Positions 59,189 through 64,000 of a stretch of DNA of 64,000 bases are shown piece by piece. A program made the position numbers and the translations under genes. Within the stretch, counting starts at the first letter, position 1. Each line of letters starts with the position of its first letter. The stretch comes from Dolomedes plantarius (taxonomy: Eukaryota > Arthropoda > Arachnida > Araneae > Dolomedidae). The DNA is taken from the NCBI GenBank assembly GCA_907164885.2, contig OU015490.1, positions 92,167,299-92,231,298 of the forward strand. The letters are read 5' to 3'. The notes under the pieces were generated by a model, which saw only the letters and a list, made by a program, of their open reading frames with translations, did no database searches and was not told where the DNA came from.

Positions 59189-59236
<48 letters not shown>

Positions 59237-59610
59237 GTAATGTATAAAAATATAAACAAATCAACACAAGCAAAATAATTAAAAGGCGGGCATAGACTGC
59301 CAATCAAATTAACTTAACACCTACCCTAGCATTGAAAACATAAATAACTTTTCAATAAAAGATTGCGCAGTTGCTTCATATCTTCATATTGAAAAAGGCA
59401 AATATAACTAAATATAACAGAGCTAGATAATTTAAAATTATTATCTAGCTCTGTTATATTTAGTTATATATACGTATATACGTACATATATATAGATACA
59501 TATATACAAAACACATACATACATATATACATACAAAAGAGGTAAGCAACGATAAGTAATCCTACGTAAATAACCCGCGGTAATTTCGTTAGAAGAGACT
59601 ACCTGAAATT
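58698..59610. repeat. Repeat (partner 36126-36815) interrupted by a mariner MITE
   Basis: CGTAGGATTACGTTCCTCCA, CAAGCAGTAAACAGTTAAAC and, at the far end, AAGAGGTAAGCA and GTTAGAAGAGACTACC match the 36-kb copy. 59235-59480 is not shared; it includes an inverted pair AACAGAGCTAGATAAT / ATTATCTAGCTCTGTT. Confidence 0.78.
58895..59191. mobile_element. Mariner-type foldback MITE, copy 1, 297 bp
   Basis: CAGGGTGTCCATAATTAAAG at left, its complement at right. Arms are almost perfect across the length, meeting near TCTATTGATAC. Inserted in a (TA)n tract that continues on both sides (58864-58894 and 59192-59233). Confidence 0.95.
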
Positions 59611-59926
59611 TTTTTAGAATTAAAGATTTACTAAAATGGAAAGTTTTGGTATAAATAACTCAAAATCTGAAAACAAAATTGACATTGGCACTTTTATAAC
59701 CAAGCCACCGATATGTTTTACATTATAAGCTGTTAAACACATTATGAACACATTATAAACTGCTTCGGTTGCGAGAGAGCTAAATATGATGTTAAAATTC
59801 TGAATTTTTGGTGTAATTTTTGGTTTTGTCTGTAATTTTTGGTGACGTGTTGCTGGTACTGCGGGGAGGTGTCGATAAAAATTAAACCACAGGAATTTTA
59901 AACAGGCAAAGTTAACATCTTATTTT

Positions 59927-60276
59927 GTGCCGGAGGTAGCCCATGAACGGCGTGTCGGCTTTTGATACAGAGGTTGCTCGGATCGAATCTCGACAAGCGC
60001 CGTTAAATACCTCCGTGTCTAGGCCGGATATGGACACGTTAAATCCATAGACTGGAAAGCCCCACCCACTGACTTTCTATGAGGTCAGCGGGTGGGGAAG
60101 GTACGATCCCCCCCCAGATGTCGCCCCTGGGGGTGCTCGGTCAAAATTGTGCTGGCACCTAGCCATGACGGACTTCAACCCTTGTGGTGCTATTATAAAC
60201 CGGGGCCGGACTTCTCAGCCCGAAGACTATAGGGACCTGGCCTGGAACTTTCGGCCAGGGGGCATTAGGAACAACA
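59927..60276 (+). mobile_element. SINE family B, complete copy
   Basis: Head GTAGCCCATGAACGGCGTG (decayed A box) and CTCGGATCGAATCTCGACA (B box). Body GAGGTCAGCGGGTGGGG, TGCTCGGTCAAAATTG; tail TTCAGCCCGAAGACT...GGGGGCATTAGGAACAACA (discontinuous). Target duplication ACATCTTATTTT (59915-59926) against ACATTTTATTTT (60277-60288), 11 of 12. The 3' tail resembles the LINE fragment at 44992. Confidence 0.88.
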
Positions 60277-60290
60277 ACATTTTATTTTAA

Positions 60291-60400
60291 GGGGATGGTG
60301 GACTTTCAAATTACCAAAAATCGAACAAAAATTGGAATTTTTTTTGGTGTATTAATATTTTAAAAATATGTAAATATTGGAATGAAGTGCATTTAAAATA
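60291..60400. mobile_element. piggyBac-type MITE, left end only
   Basis: TTAA at 60287-60290 followed by GGGGATGGTGGACTTTCAAA, as in the family at 25.2, 48.4 and 63.6 kb. No matching right end found; a mariner MITE follows. A similar left end without a partner lies at 52094 (GGGGATGGGGGACATT after TTAA). Confidence 0.7.
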
Positions 60401-60689
60401 ACAGGGTGTCCATAATTAAAGTCCCAATTTCGAAAGGCTGCAAAAAAAGAACCACTGGTCAGAATGACTTCAAATTTGAACTGAATATACTGGAAGCAGG
60501 GGGAAATTTGGCATAATATAAAAAAAAGTTCCAAAATATTACAGCGCCATCTATTGATACATTTTGGAACTTTTTTTTTATTATGCCAAATCGTTTCAAG
60601 TATATTAAGTTCAAATTTGAAGTCATTCTGACCAGTGGTTCTTATTTTGCAGTCTTTTGAAAGTGGGACTTTAATTATGAACACCCTGT
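60401..60689. mobile_element. Mariner-type foldback MITE, copy 2, 289 bp
   Basis: Same family as 58895-59191 (ACAGGGTGTCCATAATTAAA at left, complement at right), with a few small deletions. Confidence 0.94.
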
Positions 60690-60699
60690 ATGCAATGAA

Positions 60700-61979
60700 A
60701 AGTAAAATGAAAACTTGGTGGCTTTAGAAAAGTAAATATTAAAGGTAGGTGAAAAACCATATTTTAAATGGCGTTTTATCAAAATGAGACATTTACAGAA
60801 ATATTGCATCAATGTTATGTGCAATATAAATGTTATTGCATCAGATTCATCGACTCATCAGCACCACTCCATTGTGGCGTCACTGTAAGTAGGTAAGGCT
60901 ATTCTCTCTGAGGCGTTGCTAAAAATTACTACCGTGGGATCCATAACAAAGAAAGACAGAGTTCTAATTAACAAACGAAGGCCAAATTTTTAAAACAAAA
61001 ATTCAACAATTTATTAACAAAAAAAATTAAACATTAGACATTTTCGACATATTCACTTAATTTACGTGCAGATTTACAGTACGCGCTCCAGGGCCCATTC
61101 CGGTCCAGGAAAACAGGAGCCTCACAAAATCACAACCGCTCGGGTCGATGTTATACTCCACTCTCTCAAAAAAAACAACTCCAAGCCTCTCCTCTCGGTT
61201 GGCAATTCGGGGTCCGTCTTCTTGGAATGTCTGGATTTTTAGCCGGGGGAACAAGTAATCGATTTTTAATCCTCCACGTGTTCAAAATCGGTGGGAACCG
61301 GCAAAACTGCCCCGATAACACGCAGCTGTGTTTCTCGTCCTCTGTGAGTTCTTTGGAAAAATAACCTCATCTTTCCAGTACGCTACACCATACTCTATCA
61401 GTTTCTTTTGATTGTATTAAAGAAACATATTTGTTCCAATATCAAATATTGTGTCAAATATTGTAGATCTGATACACCTAGCACTTAATCGCGCTGTATT
61501 TGTGTATGTGGGATGTCTCGTTTAGGTCCCTCTCGATGAATTCTTTCTTTCGTTAATGTTTAAGTGTTTTCAGAGGCAATGGTAATTCGCAAATTATGTG
61601 CTTCCCGGGCGTGAGACCATAATCTTGATGAATCTGAAGACCAGAAGCTGCGTAACAATACCTGCAAACTCAGCCGAGGGTTTATTTCCCCTATTCGGTT
61701 CTTAGTTCTGGACGCCGGACGGACAGTACAGATCTGCCGACCAATTTGGGCAACCCGGGAACCCAGAAGCAATGGTAAAAATAATTTCTCCCCTTGATTA
61801 AAGTTTAGGCGTTTTTAGATGCAGCAGGGAAAAATAGCAAAAATAATTTCCCTCGCGTTTGAATGAACAGATGGGAATGAATTAGGATGCGTTGATGAAC
61901 GCATCACAATGAATTTATCATTGAATGAATTGGAGAACGTTTAAAACACACTATGCCAGGTTTTTTCCCCGAAATTTAA
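60700..61979. other. No recognised gene
   Basis: 60955-61560 is of mixed composition. An AATAAA signal exists on the minus strand near 61013, and a 65-codon frame at 61057-61254 follows on that strand. I recognise no domain. It could be a decayed LTR or retroposed 3' end; no partner is present. Confidence 0.35.
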
Positions 61980-62098
61980 ATTACTAAGTTTTGAAATATT
62001 ATTTGATTTAAAAAAACCGAAAGATGCTCCAAGGTGTAAATTTTTTTAAATAAATGTTTAAATCCAAGTCGGCCAATCCACACATTTTCTCCATAGGT

Positions 62099-62963
62099 TA
62101 AGATGACCAGATTTTAACATCGGTAAAGCGAGGCACATTGACCTGGAGGGGGAGGGGTTCTTGATTAAAAATTTGGTCTATATGGAGCAACAAAAATTCT
62201 CATAGAACGCAAAAATAGTATTGTAATATGTTTTTTTAGTTTTCAACATAAGTACACTTTACAAATATAATAAATAAAAAAATTATGTATAGTATTATTT
62301 TATTTTTTGGTATGTCTCATTTGTGTTAATTTTTTTTAGTAGATTGCTGTCGTTGTTTAAAAGGTCATGAAATTTTTCACAAGAATTTGTTAAATTATAT
62401 TTCACACATAAAATGGCTTTCAAAGTCTCAACACTTAATTGTGATTTTTCTGGTGTCTACACTTTATTTACCGTAGAAAAAACGAAAAAACGCGTTCAGT
62501 TGCAACATTGGTTCCTGGTAAGGACAGCGCGTATTCCACAATTTATAGTGCATTATTGTATGGAACATGGTTTGTATCAAAATGATGAAATATTTCTATC
62601 CATTTGTTCTCTATTGTGATTTTTGCTGATGCCCAAGATTTAAACTTTTCCTTATCAATATATTTTTTTACTAATGATACCTCATTAAAAATATCATTTT
62701 CGGAAATATTATAATTATTTGTTATCATTAAAGATTAACTTTATAATATTAACAAAAATAATATAAAACTCATATCCTGGCTAAATAGCCACATGGCCGC
62801 CTAAAACGTATATTCCCTTCCCGTTCTGCCGCCGTTCGGCCGTTCCCTAGCTTGTCATGCATTCTTTCCAAAAATTGGGACTTTTTTAAAACGCCTCGGG
62901 ACGCGGGACAAATTGTTAAAAATCGGGACTGTCCCGCCAAAAGCGGGACGTCTGGTCACCTTA
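62099..62963 (-). mobile_element. hAT element with exact 8-bp duplication
   Basis: Ends TAAGATGACCAGA and, reverse-complemented, TAAGGTGACCAGA, followed in the right arm by CGTCCCGCTTTTGGCGGGAC. CCATAGGT stands at 62091-62098 and 62964-62971. Known: ends of the GTGACCAGACGTCCC type occur in animal hAT families. Confidence 0.93.
62285..62728 (-). pseudogene. hAT transposase C-terminus
   Basis: Minus strand: NNYNISENDIFNEVSLVKKY, IENKWIEIFHHF and, after frameshifts and stops, QLSVETLKAILCVKYNLTNS then CEKFHDLLNNDSNLLKKI. This LSVETLKAxLxVKxNL segment is the conserved end of the hAT dimerisation region. No catalytic part remains in 865 bp. Confidence 0.75.
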
Positions 62964-63136
62964 CCATAGGTTAACATTGAGGTAAGCGAATCCAATAGGG
63001 TTAGTACACGGCTGCCTCCACGGGCCGTTTTTAGATGAGTGGGGGGAAAAAAAGAAAAATAATTCCCTTCGATTAAAATTGAAGCGTTTCCTTTTGCACA
63101 AGGGAAAAAATAATCCCCTAGTTCATTGAAGTTTAA

Positions 63137-63581
63137 GGGGGTCCGGGACACATTTAAAAAAAATTTTATTTGAGATTAAAATTTTAAATTTTTTTGTGAT
63201 GGTTAACCATATAATTTGTAAACAATATCACGTCATAAAACTTCTCAAAATGTTTTTAAAAAATTTTTAAATTTTAAAAAAGTGGGGTAATTTAAAATCG
63301 TTAAAACTCGAAATATTATTTGTCGAATTTCAATTCTTTTTCATTTAATTAAACAGAAATATATAAGTTTTAATTTTGATTCAACATTTTTTAAATATTA
63401 ATTTTAAAAAAAATAAAAATATTTATATTAAAAATTACAAAAAAAAATTATGTAACATTTTTAAAAAATAATATTTTCAAAAGTAAATATTTTTTTCAAG
63501 TTTGCTGAATCAAAATTAAAGTAAAATAGTTGAAAAAGACATGTTCCAAGTTTCAACCATTTATATTTAACGGTTCTTGAC
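63137..63581. other. AT-rich segment between two TTAA sites
   Basis: Begins after TTAA (63133-63136) with GGGGGTCCGGGACACATTT, like a TTAA-element end, but the sequence before the TTAA at 63582 is not its complement. Either truncated or coincidental. Confidence 0.35.
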
Positions 63582-63585
63582 TTAA

Positions 63586-64000
63586 GGGAACAGTGGTCCT
63601 TCAAACCTAACTTTTTTTGTTTTAGAATGGATTTGCTTGAAATTTGAATATGATTAATACCATAGATATGTAAAAGTGGTTAAAATTTAATGATGAAATA
63701 TTAATAATTTATGAATTAGGAATTATTAATTATATAAAGAATTGGCCTAATTAAAAATGTTCCATGCGCATTTCTTTTGCATGTAATATGTTAATTTTTA
63801 TTTACAGGATACCTTATAGAACTAACAATGAAACTTATTGCTTATTTTAAGCATTCGTTAAAAATATAAAGAGAAAAATAATAATAGTGAAAACACCCTT
63901 TTTATTACGCAAAATACCTATAAATCATCTTTTCAAGTACAAAATTTAGAAATTCTGAGCTAGGAAGCATAATTTTTTTCAATAAGATTTATTTGATATA
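63586..64000. mobile_element. piggyBac-type MITE, runs off the window
   Basis: TTAA at 63582-63585, then GGGAACAGTGGTCCTTCAAA. Collinear with the reverse complement of 25179-25902 to the last base. It holds the empty DD41D target site (TTATAGAACTAACAATGAAA near 63815). Confidence 0.88.

Larger units (their letters stand above)
61980..63016 (-). mobile_element. Family X copy split by a hAT element
   Basis: AATCCAAGTCGGCCAATCC and CACATTTTCTCCATAGGT precede the hAT; CCATAGGTTAACATTGAGG and AATAGGGTTAGTACACGGC follow it. This is X terminal text in reverse orientation, interrupted at 62099. Outer X boundary near 63016; the other end was not found. Confidence 0.78.

Noticed and set aside
63137..63581. 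Complete TTAA element between two TTAA sites
   Set aside because: The right side is not the complement of the left (GGGGGTCCGGGACAC has no partner).

Overview
The window is nuclear DNA from an animal and contains no host gene that I can recognise. It is AT-rich and full of (TA)n and (TA)n(GA)n microsatellites. Nearly all recognisable coding sequence is decayed transposase. The mix of Helitrons, Tigger/pogo, Tc1/mariner, hAT and TTAA-target elements, tRNA-headed SINEs and one degenerate LINE terminus fits an arthropod. A chelicerate such as a spider is my best guess, made from general resemblance of the repeats; no diagnostic host gene proves it. No rRNA, CRISPR, bacterial operon or free-standing tRNA gene is visible; every tRNA-like sequence is a SINE head.

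Layout. 1-499: 3' half of a Tc1/mariner element with DD41D spacing. 3.3-9.2 kb: a Helitron, two Tigger elements with internal deletions, and a TTAA element holding a SINE. 9.2-11.1 kb: two tandem-repeat arrays. 11.3-13 kb: a foldback MITE and a mariner remnant with a MITE inside it. 13.2-21 kb: a 3.7-kb Helitron and four copies of a second Helitron family, two of them fused head to head. 20.9-23.1 kb: a Tigger remnant with a tandem duplication and a DD36E Tc1 fragment between two compound microsatellites. 25-31 kb: TTAA elements, a roughly 123-bp degenerate array, a second DD41D element and a textbook SINE. 34-38 kb: terminal-inverted-repeat elements and a roughly 2.3-kb inverted-repeat domain. 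39.9-43.3 kb: a Tigger carrying both a Helitron and a MITE, then two TTAA elements that share one TTAA. 44.8-50.3 kb: a LINE tail, palindromic elements and a near-complete DD41D transposon inside a TTAA element. 50.7-57 kb: a 2.8-kb hAT, Helitrons and a SINE. 57-64 kb: SINEs, twin foldback MITEs, and a hAT with an exact 8-bp target duplication inside another repeat.

How the parts relate. The elements nest in one another, and several insertions can be polarised because an empty copy of the target lies in the same window. The clearest is the DD41D element at 48844-50096: its TA target is intact in sibling repeats near 25.68 kb and 63.82 kb. Three separate Tigger elements have lost the whole DDE catalytic core while keeping both ends of the reading frame. 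One SINE family shares its 3' tail with the LINE remnant.

Between the repeats lie a few GC-richer stretches with no visible copy elsewhere in the window (18.24-18.76, 33.1-33.6, 36.3-36.7, 43.5-44.35 and 56.88-57.37 kb). They are the only candidates for host regulatory or exon-bearing DNA. I cannot test their conservation from one sequence.
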